The notes: generated by a model from the letters alone, not told the origin. A stretch of 64,000 nt of DNA from Elymus sibiricus (GCA_039707655.1 CM077666.1:396199886-396263885); one strand, 5' to 3'; shown: positions 11,293 to 24,108, counted from the first letter of the stretch. Translations and numbers: made by a program.

Positions 11293-12868
11293 TGTAGAAT
11301 CGAAAGTATATCTAGAGGGGGGTGATTAGACTACGTGACCAAATAAAACCTAACCTTTTCCCAATTTTAGTTGTAGGCAGGTTTTAGCAATAGTACATGT
11401 CAAGCATCACCCTACACATGCAATTCTAAGAGTATAGCAGCGGAAAGTAAGCAATTGCATATGTATGTAAAGGAGGGGATCGGAAATTTCAAACACAATG
11501 AAGACACGGTGGTTTTTGGCGTGGTTCCGATAGGTGGTGCTATCGTACGTCCACGTTGATGGAGACTTCAACGCACGAAGGGTAACGACTGCGTGAGTCC
11601 ACGGAGGGCTCCACCCACGAAGGGTCCACGAAGAAGCAACCGTGTCTATTCCACCATGGCTTACGTCCATGAAGGACTAGCCTCACTCGGGGTAGATCTT
11701 CACGAAGTAGTCGATCTCCTTTCCCTTACAAACTCCTTGGTTCAACTCCACATGATGTCGGAGGCTCCCAAGTGACACCTAACCAATCTAGGAGACACCA
11801 CTCTCCAAAAGGTAATAGACGGTGTGTTGTTGATGAACTCCTTGCTCTTGTGCTTCAAATGATAATCTTCCCAGGACTCAAACAACTCCTCACAGATTTG
11901 GCTATGGTGGAAGAGAGATTTGAGTGGAAAGCAACTTGGGAAAGGCTAGAAATCAAGTTTCAAATGGTAGGAATGGAATAGCTTGATCTCAACACATGAG
12001 TAGGTAGTTCTCTCTCAGAAAATTATGGTGGAAGTGTAGGCACGTTCTAATGGCTCTCCTTACTGAGAAGGAGGTGGTGGAGGGGTATATATAGCCTCCA
12101 CACAAAATCCAACCGTTACACACTTTTGACCCAACTCGGTGGCACCGAAACAATCATCTCGGTAGCACCGAACTGTGTAAAATATATGAACTTTAGGAAT
12201 CTTGGTGGGACCGATACGAACCACTCGGATGGACCGAAGTGCAATGGCTAGGGCAGACCTCATCTCGGTGGCACCGATTGCATCAACTCGGTAGGACCAA
12301 AGTGAAGCAATAAGGCAACAGAGACTTGGCAAGCCATCTCAGTGAGACCGATTTGCAAAACTCGGTGAGACCAAAGTGAGTGCAAAGGATTACAGAGAGT
12401 TGGCAAGGCCATCTTGGTTAGACCGAGATCCATTTCGGTGGATCCGATTTGTTAGGGTTTTGGTAGTGGCTAAGTCTAGGTGAACTCGGTGAGGCCGGAT
12501 ATAGAATTTCGGTGGGGCTGAGTTGGAATGTAGGTTTTGGACATATTTGGATGGAGAAAGTGGTTGAGGGTTTAGGAGTACTGTCACTAAGCACTTGAGC
12601 AAAAAGACCATTAAGCAACACCTCATCCCCTTTTAATAGTATTGGCTTTCCTATGGACTCAATGTGATCTTGGATCACTAAACCAAAAATGTAGAGTCTT
12701 GATCTTTTGCCAATCCTTGTTCTTAGCATTTTGAGGGGTCCACGTCTCTAGTCCATGCCATGCCAATCATTGAACATTCTGAAATCTTTAACTTGAATGG
12801 ACATTAGTTCAATGAGATATATGTTGTTATGAATTACCAAATCCACCAAGGGAGCAAATGTGCTTTTA
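11293..12868 (-). repeat. 5' LTR of the pol-less Copia
   Basis: 1576 bp, TGTAGAATCG...GCTTTTA. The outer end reads TA instead of CA, probably a C-to-T change. TATA box at 12086-12093 (minus); palindrome array about 12134-12520. Followed by the GGGTT duplication at 12869-12873. Confidence 0.9.
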
Positions 12869-12873
12869 GGGTT
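12869..12873. other. Target site duplication GGGTT (right copy)
   Basis: Exact copy of 4111-4115; LARD internal sequence resumes after it. Confidence 0.9.
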
Positions 12874-14803
12874 CCTTTTGGGGCCCTGTCATGATCTACC
12901 AACATGGCTCCTTGGTCATATCCCATGTGCGATTGGCTCGCATGAACTGATGAACTGGACTACATGTTCACAACATATGCAGGGGTAGGATAAATCCTTT
13001 CATATTCATTGAGTTCTGAGGCAGTCGTGTGTCTGGGCTAGTTTGTGCTTCTGACAAGATTGTTGTGGGCACGATGGCGTGTTGAAGAAGGCTGAATTCC
13101 TTATGCTCCAAGCTTCTGCCAGGGTGGTGTGCCGAAGAAGGCTGGGTATCATACCTCATAAGCTTTCCCTCACGTGGCTTACTGTGAAAGGTCAGGTGCC
13201 TTATGCTGGAAACTTTCCGCGGTAGCAGGCTGAGGAAGATGGGGGTGCCGTACCCCAGAAGATTTCCCCCTAGTGGCATAGTGATGAAGATTGGGAGTCT
13301 TGCATCATAAGCTCCTCCCGATAACTTATGGAAGAAGGCTGGGTTCCTTGTACCAAAAGCCTTGCACTATGATACACAGTCGGATCTATGGCCGATTCTG
13401 TCTTCCTTCTGAAGTATCCGGAATTTACCCATAGCGGAGCCAAAACTTGGTATAGGCCATACCTTGTCTAAAGATATCCTGTTGGTCATGCACACCGCTA
13501 GTCCTTTTGCTGGTCTGCTCATTGTGGCTGTAAAGGTTGTACAACTAATGCATACTTCATGTTGGTAATTAATTCGGAATACCCTTTGCATTCAAACCAA
13601 GTGTTGCCGGTAGTGAGCAGTTGATGGATAATTCCATTCGATTTAGCTGAGCCTCCAGGTGTTTGGAATTCTCATTGATTCTGGGCAGCCATGAATTTAT
13701 CCATATTTCTCGCAAACCTTGTTCACCATGCCCAGAATTTTATATATGCACCGGTAAATTCCAGAATATGCTTTGAAATGTGTATCCACATACCCGAGTG
13801 TTGTTGTTGCTCTCAGTACTTTCACATTCTTGAAATATGTCTTTTGGGGGTAATAAATGATTATTGAGTCCATTGAGAAAAGACCCAAGGTTCATCCCAC
13901 TGACTGAAATAATCCTTGTGTCGAGGACGAAATAACTTATCCCTACTGGTGTCCATCCCTGATAGCTCATCTGACTGTTCCTTAGGTGTGATTTGTTCTG
14001 AGGCAAACCCTCTCACGTATATTCTGGCCTTATCTATTGCACGCTGATTCTGATTCTATCCCATTCTTCATTCTTGATAGATCCGGTGATAATGTTCTAA
14101 ATATCGGGCAGTTGGCTTGGCTTGACTCTTACTGAATTTGGATTATTGGGTATTATCCAGCCTGTATGCTGGTCTTTGTAGCAGTACTTGCGGATGGATC
14201 TAGTCGGAGCGACAGAACGGAATCGACAAAAGAAGCAAGAACCGCGAAAAACCCAAAAAGAATACTACAAAGCAAATAAAGCTCAAGTTTTGCAGACCTT
14301 ACACATGTGGCCGAAGATTCACTAGTATAACTAGTATAGCACACTCGATGTACCTCTAAGGATTTAGAAGCAAAACCACACAACGCTCCTGGTAGCAATT
14401 GGTGTCAAGCTCCTACTACTTCCTTAGGGAACATCAAACTCGACGCATGACCATAGCCAAAGTGGCTTAGTCAACGATCCTAGGGTTGTTGGGGAAAGAT
14501 GGAATTTGTAGGCGTTTCCCAAAGGAAACTGGATTTAAGGAGAGAAATGCCATGGTCAGCAAGGAAGGTAGGGATATCTGGTTTACCTAGGGGTTAAGGG
14601 CTCACGGGTCAATGCCTGGTGCAGACTTTTCTCACCGGAGGCAAAGACCATGAGAGTTGGGGTTTGATGGAGCCAAAACCTATGGGATTGTCTTATGATC
14701 AATAGTAGCCGTGCCTGTTTGGCAAAGATGGCTGAAATCCATCTGGGCTTTCTACTGATCAAGAGGCAATGAAACCTGGCTAGGGTAACCTATAGTCAGC
14801 CCT
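12874..14803 (-). mobile_element. LARD internal domain, 5' part
   Basis: About 1.9 kb of non-coding sequence between the nested Copia and the LARD primer-binding site. No long frame is open and no motif is recognised. It holds a degenerate 50-bp tandem array (13084-13375). In barley LARDs the internal domain is said to be conserved in predicted RNA structure and not in protein, which fits what is seen. Confidence 0.65.
13084..13375. repeat. Six-unit ~50-bp tandem array in LARD interior
   Basis: Units begin at 13084, 13134, 13184, 13232, 13283 and 13331 with a GAAGAAGGCTGGGT-like start followed by CTTATGC and AAGCTTTCC-like blocks. Period 48-51 bp, quite degenerate. Not present in the LTRs. 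Confidence 0.7.
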
Positions 14804-14815
14804 GCTCTGATACCA
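14804..14815 (-). other. LARD primer-binding site (iMet type)
   Basis: TGGTATCAGAGC on the minus strand, five bases from the LTR end at 14821. It identifies the right LTR as the 5' LTR of a minus-strand element. Confidence 0.85.
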
Positions 14816-16336
14816 TCCGTTGTGGCACCACGCCTGAATACCATTGTAGCCAGACGGTCGCCGCACACGCCAGCCCCGGAAATCACACTGGCGCGTGCAT
14901 TTACAACAAGTATCATGAACAGAGGCACAACTATAATAGGAATATATTTATTAGCCATTGTGGCTGGAATAAATACTCATGGTTACAAAGCTGGGGCAGC
15001 GGAAAAATACTAACTAAGGCAGCACGGACTTGGTGCGGCTCCAATCCACAGGGATTTGACTGGGTTACTCTTCTAGCTTGCGAACGCTCCCGCTCCTCAA
15101 CGGATCCTTAGTTGAACCTGGCCACGTTGAAGGCTGCTGAGTACTTTTGAATGTACTCGCAAGCAAACCAAACCAACATATACACAAAGCAAAGCAATCC
15201 ATGGCATTCAAGCATGTATTTGTTATCTTAACAATATTAGCTATCATGTTATGGCAGGATTATCTAGCAAGATTAATCATCTAACAACATTAATCATCAC
15301 GTCATAGCAGGATTATTTAGCATGATAACTATTGGAGTAAATACAGTAAGGTAAAGCATATCAAGCAAATTATCCATAATCTGAATATTCTCACGATCCA
15401 AATCCGATCCAAACTTTGCGGTGATTCGACCGCTCATCTCATAGCCATCGCATGGCTAGCATTCATACCCCTGACATCATCTGGTGTCCATGCATCTGTA
15501 CTGCAAGTCTGACAAACTTTACCTTTCTCTGGTTCATTATATAGTTTATTCCTCTGAAATCGACACAGACCAAATAGTGTGACCTAGTATGAACTGTGTC
15601 CCATGACCGAGGATGCGGCTATTCGAATAGATTTACACTCTACAGAGGTTGCGCACTTTACCCACACTATGGAGCTCCCGACCTCATGCTCCCATTCGGG
15701 TGGACCGGTGTTGCTCCAACAGAACTTGTCTAGTGCCTGGCACTCTTATGGTCCCACCGACAATCATACCCTTCCCGGGTCATGTCCTGGGTGGCCCCTG
15801 TGTCACTCCTGACACCTGCCACCGTCGTGGCCAAACAAAATTGTCCCAAACGGGGACCTGAGCTCAATAACCAAACCAGGCTCACAAGATTATCGCCGCC
15901 TATCGGGCCAGGGTAGCACGCGCGCATAACCTTCCCTCTTTGGAGGTACCGACAAGAGGCAAGACAATAGACCAAGTTAGGGCCTCCCCGTCCAGGCAAG
16001 TGTGGTTGCACTGATGAGCTTGGTTTGGTGGCACTATGACTCGATCCAGCCGACGGAGGAGGTTGTCATTATTAGGTCACATTCTTTATCATTGCAATAA
16101 TAGTAACAATGCATGATGTAACAACTATGGAAACATAACAACCTATCTCCATACACTATCACAATGAGTCATCAGTGAAACAATATTTAAATGGCAAGTG
16201 TATCATTTTAAAAGTTTTAATTGTAGGTTACGACCATTCGAACCCTTGCACGAAACCGGCAGATAAACCAGTAGCCACCAGAACGGTCCTTACAACTCAG
16301 ATTTGGGACGTTACCAGAATAACTCAACCACTGCTC

Positions 16337-16574
16337 AAGACAGCCGAAAAGCAGCTCAGAGCATGAGACAGTGTTGACAAAAAGAATGTAGCGGTTCCCC
16401 AAGACGGCCGAAGAACAGCTCAGAGCATGGGGTCACCGTTACAAAAAGAAATTCAACAGCTGCCCGAGACGGCCGAAAAGCAGCTCAGAACATGGGCCAG
16501 TTGTTGAAAAGAGAAATATAAAGTTGGCACCCACCTCGAACGGCCGAAGGCAGCTCAGAACACGGACGTGGTGC
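16337..16574. repeat. Degenerate ~64-bp tandem array in LARD LTR (right copy)
   Basis: Counterpart of 158-395, four units with a GACGGCCGAAAAGCAGCTC-like core. Confidence 0.7.
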
Positions 16575-17624
16575 CGTCACCAAAGAAAGGGCAAGCAAGG
16601 GTTCATCAGAGTCATATGCAGCCTATTATTATGCACTCGAACAAAAACATGTCCATTAAATAAACACGCAAGAATAACACGGAGCAATGCTTAGGGCATA
16701 TATCAGATGGTCGGCTTGCCTGGGGGTCGATGGATTCACCGGAGAGAAGTTCGATCATCTCACAGAAAGATTTGCCGGAGAAGATTCTCTCTCGAAGGGT
16801 CTAAATATAGGGCAGGGGCAAAATGGTCATTTTCAGAATGTGTAAACATTATGAAAGTGACCCCATCGGAACTGGCTCGACGAATAGAAAACATGAGCGT
16901 TGGATTCACCTGAATCGGAGTCACGGTTGCAGATATATTGCATTTCTTCTGCTAGGGACCAATCTGTGATTGAATATATTATACAGAGGTCCTTAACAGT
17001 TTTTTTTCTGGAAAAAGATAAAGAGGACTGTGCTTCGGGGCTGGTTTAGGACAAAACTGCTATGGCTACTACTGGGCCGGCCCACCCGCGGTGCCACTTA
17101 AAAAAAACAGAGGCAGAGGGGGCTAGGCCACTGGCACGCGAGGCCCACCTGTGAGGCCTTCGTCCACCTCCCGCTCGCGTGCTCGGCCAAGGCGGCAGTG
17201 TGCTTCGGTAATGGTTGTGGGCATTACAGGTCATCCCCGACGACGTTCCACCCATGGACGAGCTCGGCGCAAAGAGGCGCATCCAATGGTGTAGCGCTCT
17301 GACGCCAAGAGCTACGGGGGCGACGGCCTCCTTGGGCAGGGCGGACGGTGGCGATGACTGGAGATGGTCATGTTGATTCGATGGCGAGGAGATGGCGGTA
17401 CGGTGCGGGAGGGCTTCGCGGTGGCCGAGGGATCCTCTGGTGTAGGTAGGAGGGGGAGAAGGGCCACGGATGGCTCGAATTCGAGCCGGGAACAGCGACG
17501 GCCATGGCGGTCATGGCGAGCGAGGATGAGCTCCGGGGAGGAACTGATTGGCTCGATGGGACTATGAGAGGTCTAGGAGGAGGTTGAGGTGCTCGGGGAT
17601 GGCTGGGGGGCTCCGGGGAGGACC

Positions 17625-17632
17625 TATTTATA
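17625..17632 (-). promoter_or_regulatory. LARD LTR TATA box
   Basis: TATAAATA on the minus strand inside CTATAAATAG, followed by a GC-rich leader. In the left LTR the equivalent site (1444-1451) reads TATAACTA and has probably lost function. Confidence 0.65.
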
Positions 17633-19303
17633 GGCGGCCGCGGCGGGGAGATAAGCACGGCCGCCGTGGCACCCTTATCACCGCACTAGAGGTCGGGGAA
17701 GACGTGGCTCGAAGGCTTGCGGTGCCGACCTGACGAAAGGAGCAGGATGCGACATGACGGCGAGGAAGAAGCCAGGGAGGGAGGCAATAGAGGTGGTTCA
17801 CGGTTAAAGCAGTGCCATGGCGGCGGCTGCCGTGGCGCGAGGAGGAAGAGAGAGGAGCAGAGGAGGGTCTAGAGAGGGGCGCGTGGACGTCGCGGAGTCG
17901 CTAGACATGCTCAGACAAGCCGGAGTTGGCCGGAGCTAGCTGGCCGATAAGGACAGTATGCAGAGCGCCATTTCTGCATGGCCGCTGCATGGTCACCACG
18001 TGCATATCATGCCCTGGTGCCAGTCTGGCTATCACACCTTGTCCAACAGGTGGATCACTGCTCAAATGGGTAAGACATGGCACTAAATAGACCAGGAAGG
18101 GTCTAGGTTGATTGAGGGGATCCAAAATAGTTTCTGGATAGAATTCTGGAGGCATTGCTGAGGTGAAATGGTTTGGTAAAGGGGGCCAGGATGTTGCCAT
18201 ATTGAAATGTGGTAGGAAGGTGCAGGTTCTGGCAAAATTTGAGGTCATTTGGACCAGTTTTGCATGTACTTCCTATGTAATGCAAAATTTGGTCCAAAAA
18301 CTAGGTTTTTATGTTGTGCTCAGATGGCTGGATGGAATGAGCTGAATTTTGGTGTAGAGAGGTGATTTGGATGTGAGAATGCACTGGTAAAATTTCATAC
18401 CATTTGGATGCTCCTACATGGTACTTCCTTCACAGTGCTTGAATCTGGACAAAAACTAGATGGAATTTTTGGGAGAAAATGCCTAGATAAAATGATATGA
18501 ATTTTTGCATGATCACATCATATAGGGAATGTGAGGTCCTGGATTAATTTCAAGCATCATGGAGCAATATTAAATATAGTTACTTCACAATCTCAAAATA
18601 GATCTAGAAAAAAAGAATTGGATGATGTGCTCAAAACATGAACTATGGAACTTGGGTTCTTCATGGAAATGGTGAAGATATGGATAGGAGAAGCTCCACA
18701 AATTATTGGGGATTTTTCCTGGCTAAGAAAATGGTAGTTCCTTTGGAAAGTGCCCAGATTGCAATAATGACTTTAAATAGGAAAATGCAATTTCCCCTAT
18801 TTAATTATGGCCAATATTTTTTTGGGAGCTCAATATGATCACAAAGAATATCTCCACAAGTTTTCATGAACTTTGGAGATGGATAGGTATTTTCCTGGCT
18901 TTAATTCCTTTAACTAGCAGAAAAAGGAATTCATTTTAAATGAACAATATTGCAAATGACTTGGCTATATTTTTGCATATCGATGGTTGATGGATACAGG
19001 AGAGTCTCTGGGAAAAGTTTGGGAGGCAATAGATCAAAGGAAATTGGGTTTCCTTTGTAACTGCCAGAATTAGGGTTTCCCTTCTGGTAACTCGGAAGGT
19101 AGGGTTTCGATGGCAAAATCCTGAGATTATATTTTGGGTGGCAAGGTTGAATTGGAGAGAATCTCTGGTCTGATGGGAAAGGCAAGGCTAAATGACCATC
19201 TTCGTATACCCAAGAGCGAGAAAAAAAATCCAATAACATCGGAAAAAACGGGAGTCCAATCCCGCGAAGGAAAAAAACAAGGAGTGAAAACCAGGGTGTT
19301 ACA

Positions 19304-21894
19304 GAACAGGCTAACATTGAGACTCCAAGCGAGATAATGCGTCCGCTGCCTCGTTAAGCCGGCGATCAATGTGATCTACCTGATATCCTGTGAAGTAGCC
19401 AGCAATATTTGTCACTTCGCATCGGTAAGCTGCCATGAGAGGATCCTTGGAATCCCAGGTGCCAGAAACTTGCTGAGCCACCAAATCTGAATCGCCCAAG
19501 CACCTAACCCGGCTCAAATTCATCTCTTTGGCCATACGGAGCTTGTGAGGCAGTACAAGGGAACATAAGCCATAAGACATAACAAAATTTGTCACCTCAT
19601 GGGGAAGTTATCACAACTCCAGCCCCCAGGCCTTCCAATTGCCTGGAACCATCAAAGTGAATAGACCAATACATGGTATCCGGCTTCTCTTCCGAAGCCT
19701 GCAATTCAGTCCAGTCGTTGATGAAGTCCACCAAAGCTTGAGACTTAATAGCAGTGGACGCCACATATTTGAGATGATGCGGCCCCAGCTCAATCGCCCA
19801 TTTGGTGACCCGGCCAGTGGCCTCTCTGTTCTAAATGATATCGCCAAGGGGTGCTGAACTGACCACATTGATTGGGTGCTCATGAAAATAGTGTTTCAAC
19901 TTCCGGCTTGCCATGAACACACCATATACCAACTTCTGCCAATGCGGATACCGCTGCTTGGATTTGGTTAAGACCTCGCTAATATAATATACCGGACGCT
20001 GAACTAGGTACTCTTTGCATGCTTCCTTGCGCTCCACAACCATGGCAACACTGACAGCTTTATTGTTAGCTGCAATATATAACAGCATGGGCTCCTTCTC
20101 CTGAGGATCAGTGAGGATGGGTGGCTCAGATAGCTATTTTTTGAGAGATTCAAAAGCCTGGTCTGCAGCATCGCTCCAAACAAAATTATCTGACTTTCGG
20201 AGCATTTGGTACAATGGGATAGCCTTTTCCCCGAGTTGGCTTATAAACCGGCTCAACGCCGCAACCCGCCCTGCCAGCTTCTGGACGGCATTGATATTGG
20301 CTGGCTTTCCCAGGGATGTGATCACTTTGATTTTTTCCGGGTTGGCTTCAATCCCATGCTCAGAAACAAGGAATCCCAATAACTTCCCTGCAGGAACACC
20401 AAAAACACACTTTTCCGGGTTAAGCTTCATCTGATAAACACGGAGGTTGTCAAACGTTTCCTTGAGATCATCCAACAAGGTCTCCTTCTTTCGAGATTCA
20501 ACTACAATGTCATCCACATACGCATGAACATTACGCCCAATCTGCTTGTGGAAACAATTCCGAACACAACGCTGATAAGTTGCCTGTGCACATTTCAGAC
20601 CAAATGGCATGGATGTGTAGCAGAACACACCAAACGGCATAATGAAAGCCGTCTTTTCCTGGTCTTCCTGCCTCATCTTGATCTAATGATAACCAGAGTA
20701 AGCATCCAGAAAGCATAAGGACTCACAACCCGCTGTAGCATCAATGATCTGGTCAATACGAGGCAGTGCAAAAGGATCACTAGGACAAGCCTTATTCAGA
20801 TCCGTGTAGTCCACACACATTCGCCAAGTCCCATTTTTCTTCAGAACAAGAACCGGATTAGCCAGCCATTCTAGATGAAACACCTCCACAATGAACCCAG
20901 CTGCTAGGAGCCGAGCCACTTCTTCACCAATAGCTTTCCGCCTTTCCTCATTGAATCAACGAAGGTACTGCCAAACAGGTTAAAACTTAGGATCCACATT
21001 AAGGGAGTGCTCAGCGAGTTCTTTCGGTACACCTGGCATGTCAGAAAGTTTCCATGCAAAGATGTCCTGGTTCTCACGGATGAACTCGATGAGCACGCTT
21101 TCCTATTTAGGATCCATATTTGCCCCGATGGTAAATTGCTCAAAAGAATTACCTGGGACGAAATCAACCTGCTTCGTGTCTCTGGCCGACTTAAATTTGA
21201 GCAAAGGATTGGACTTAGTTGTCGGCTTCTTGAGAGAGGTCCTGTCAGCTGGGTCGACATTATCCTTGTAATATTTTAACTCCTTGGCTGCACAAGCCGT
21301 CTCTACATAAGCTGCGTCTCCCTCTTTACACTCCAAGGCAACTTTCCTATTACCATTGACAATTATAGTACCCTCTGGTCTAGGCATCTTTAACTTCACA
21401 TATACATAACACGGGCGCGCCATGAATTTTGCATAAGTTGGCCTTCCAAAAAGGGCATGATATGGACTTTTGATCTTCACCACTTCGAAAGACAAAAACT
21501 CTGAGCAGTAATTAAGTTCATCTCCAATGGCTACCTCCAGAGAAATTCTGCCAATAGGCCGACTTGCCAGGGATGAGCCATGAAAAACTGTGGTGGAAGG
21601 GGTGAGCTGTTTCTCGGATAAATTCATCCGTCTGAAGGTATCATAGTATAGTATATTGATGCTGCTTCCGCCGTCCATAAGTACCTTTGTCAACGTATAC
21701 CCGCCGACTTGAGGCGCCACCACCAAGGCCAAATGACCCGGGTGATCAACGAACTCTGGGTGATCTGCCCGACTCCAGGTGACTGGCTGTTCTAACCAGT
21801 TGAGGTAATATGGAACTGCCGGCTAGACCAGATTGGCGGCTCTCCGCTGGACCTTCCGATCCCGTTTGCAAGTACTGGTTGTGAAGACATGATA
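19304..21894 (-). pseudogene. Tat-type Gypsy pol: protease, RT, RNase H, aRNase H
   Basis: Protease lies at about 21730-21400 with the active-site motif MDGGSSINIL. Reverse transcriptase follows at 20920-20130, with LPRIDQIIDATAG, FLDAYSGYH and the catalytic YVDD (near 20517). RNase H runs to about 19830. A second, archaeal-type RNase H (19700-19304) begins with HFDGS and includes DSDLVAQQVSG and HIDRRLNEAADALSR; this double RNase H is characteristic of the Tat branch. The frame carries at least five in-frame stops (21103, two near 20955, one just after YSGYH near 20680, one near 20132) and a frameshift around 19835-19860. The LARD cuts it within the second RNase H, so integrase is absent here. 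Confidence 0.85.
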
Positions 21895-23137
21895 CTAGCC
21901 ACTATTCAACTGCTTCGGATTACTCTGGAATCCAGATAGGCCACCTTGATTCTGATTGCTCTGGTTGCGTTGATTATTGCCTCCAGCATTGCCAGCCCCC
22001 TGAAACCTGGCATTATGACCTTGGTTCCCCTGGAACCCTGGGCCTACGAAGGGTCCTTGTGAGCCGGCTCCCTGGAAGCTACCTCCCTGATTGCTGGGTC
22101 CGAGGTTACCGGGGTGTTCGCTGTTGCCGCCTCCATTGTGATGATTCTGGAACACCCTCTTGGAGAATTCTTGCATAATGTAACAGTTCTCCAAGGAATG
22201 GGTAGATAGCTTGCCATCAACACTGTGCTTAGGGCATGGACCCTTGAGGGCCTCTTCGAAGGTGCGGGCGAAAGGCTTCTTGTCACCATTGCTCTGCCGT
22301 TTGCTTCCTCCACCAGTGTTGGTATTCGCTACCAAATCAGAACCGGCTTCGTAACCCTTGCGCTTGTTGCCGCCATTGGCCTACCCATTGCCATTGTTCG
22401 GCTAGTGACCCTTGCCACCATTTTTCTTGCCCTTGCCAGATTTGTCATCATCAGACGTAGGGTCCTTTGTATTATCTGATTCGGCATATCGGGTTAAGAC
22501 GTCCATAAGATCACCCATGTCCTGGACCTTCCTCTTAAGCCGCCCTAACTTCTGAACCAGGGGTTGAAATTTACAAGTTCGCTCCAGAACAAGAACCACC
22601 TGAGCTGCTGTGATGCTATCTGAAGAATGACTGACTTCTACAACTCGGGGGGACCAGTGGTGTGCCGACTCATCCTCACGCTGAACACAATGTTCCAGGT
22701 CAACAATCGTGGTTGGCCATTTGCAGGTCCCCTGATTTTTTTAATGAAATGCTCCTTCAATCCTGCCAGGTGTTAATGGAATTTGCCGGTAAGTATTTCA
22801 ACCAGGTATGCGATGGGCCCTCCAACATGAGAGGTAGGTAACGCGCGCACAAAGCTTCGCTAGTGCCCATTAGATCCATTGCTAACTCATAACTCTCAAT
22901 CCACTGGGCCGGCTCTAGATCCGCTGTGTAATTAGGAACCTTGTGAGGACCATTAAAATCTGACGGCATGCGCGCATCTCGCAGTGCTGGGACTAGGCAG
23001 GGAGTCCCAATCCCGTGACTCGGTAATCCGCCAAGGCGACCAGCCACCTGGGCTATGGTGGGTTGGTCCTGCACTGTAGGCGGGTTATACGCCACATGCG
23101 CGTTCTCCTCCAATATTCACAGAGCGCGAGCAGTGTC
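21895..23137 (-). pseudogene. gag: Tat-type Gypsy Gag, C-terminal half
   Basis: The part at 23113-22757 has the capsid-core sequence YTADLEPAQWIESYELAMDL. At 22599-22402 lies a basic/acidic linker, and at 22335-21895 a Gly/Asn/Gln-rich tail (FQGAGNAGGNNQRNQ) with no CCHC knuckle. A frameshift near the T run at 22735-22741 separates the first part from the rest. The homologous protein in the gag-only element is at 33131-34092. Upstream coding sequence resumes at 27777 in the same frame once the inserted element and one target duplication are removed. Confidence 0.8.
23133..23137. other. Target site duplication GTGTC (left copy)
   Basis: Repeated at 27777-27781; flanks the non-autonomous Gypsy element exactly. 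Confidence 0.9.
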
Positions 23138-24045
23138 TGTCGGGCCCGTGGAACCCAGGGTATCTCAGCCTGTCTGCCTTTGGCCCAGGGCGCAATGCCT
23201 GGCGGAGGCCCAACAGGCGGTCACCATCGAGCATCTCAAGCAAGACCCCTCATAAGGCCCTGGCCTCCTATGGACCCCTCCTCCCGGGGCGGGCAAGCAA
23301 AACTCAGCCAGAACTTCACCAAGAGCCTCGCGAGGACCTCTCGCGAGGTGGCCTCCCGAGGTGGCCTCCCGAGGCACCCTCCCGAAGGCACGCGGGACTA
23401 GTGCTGTTCGGCTCGGTCGCGCGGGCTCGTGCCCATCACATGGCTGACGCGTGTAGCGACAAACGGCGGCAGAGGCCATGCCAGCAGGTGCGGATGGAGA
23501 TGTTTTCCTCTTTTGTGCCAGGGGAGCAAGGCCAGCAGTCCATTTCCCAAAGAATCCCCAAAGGTTGCCCGATCGGCGAAGGAAGACCAAGACGGCGAGC
23601 ACACAGGGCGGAGGTCATCACCGAGCCCACCGGCGCGTCATGGACGGTCGCTTTGCAGGCGAAGACCACCTTTTATCAGGATAGACTGCGCCCCTATCCC
23701 CCTTCAAACTTGCCGTTGTGTGGCAACCCTTCCCGCCAACATTTTTGGGGGAAGAGGACCAAGGTAGGTATAAAGGTAGGCCAGGGTGCCACTATAGGAG
23801 GGATCGACTCTTCCACCCCAAACCTTGTACTTTCTCTTGCACCAGAGCAATCCGAACCAAGCAGGAGTAGGATTTTACACCGCAAGGTGGCCCGAACCTG
23901 GGTAAACCGCTGAGTCCGTGATCCACTCCTGCGAGCGCACTCTCACCGTAGCCTCGCCATAGCTAGCCGTGGTGGGGGACGAGGCGTAGGAACGAGCTCA
24001 CCCCAGTGTTCGAACCTTTGGGTCCCCGGAGCCCGATCTCCAACA
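23138..24045 (+). repeat. 5' LTR of the small Gypsy element
   Basis: 908 bp, TGTCGGGCCC...CTCCAACA. GC-rich. Same length as the right copy at 26869-27776 with many substitutions. Confidence 0.9.
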
Positions 24046-24047
24046 TT

Positions 24048-24065
24048 TGGCGCGCCAGGTAGGGG
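24048..24065 (+). other. Primer-binding site of the small Gypsy element
   Basis: TGGCGCGCCAGGTAGGGG two bases inside the 5' LTR. The TGGCGC start is usual for plant Gypsy primer sites; I do not assign the tRNA. Confidence 0.75.
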
Positions 24066-24108
24066 TGCGCTACTGTTCTTCTGCACCGCCCTCCACTCCA
24101 CCAGCTTC

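Larger units (their letters stand above)
4116..12868 (-). mobile_element. Pol-less SIRE/Maximus-like Copia element in LARD
   Basis: An 8.75 kb element on the minus strand with LTRs at 11293-12868 (5') and 4116-5694 (3'), a GGGTT duplication, an iMet-type primer-binding site and a polypurine tract. The order on the minus strand is LTR, PBS, Gag, a promoter-like palindrome block, a broken second ORF, PPT, LTR. There is no protease, integrase, reverse transcriptase or RNase H sequence between Gag and the PPT, so it cannot copy itself. The Gag type, the AAAAAGGGGGAGAT tract and the extra 3' ORF point to the SIRE/Maximus lineage; I do not assign a family name. Confidence 0.85.
14821..19303 (-). 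mobile_element. Sukkula-like LARD, right (5') LTR, complete
   Basis: 4483 bp, TGTGGCACCA...GTGTTACA. It is the complete partner of 1-3120. A minus-strand TATA box lies at 17625-17632, so U3 is about 1.7 kb and the transcribed R-U5 part about 2.8 kb, beginning with a GC-rich leader (about 17060-17620). The tandem array is at 16337-16574. The next five bases (GAACA, 19304-19308) would be the target duplication; its left copy is outside the window. The LTR sits in the RNase H region of the Tat-type Gypsy pol. Confidence 0.85.

Noticed and set aside
22757..23113. Capsid-like frame as a separate host gene
   Set aside because: It is in frame with gag sequence on the other side of the 23138-27776 insertion and is homologous to the gag at 34092-33380.
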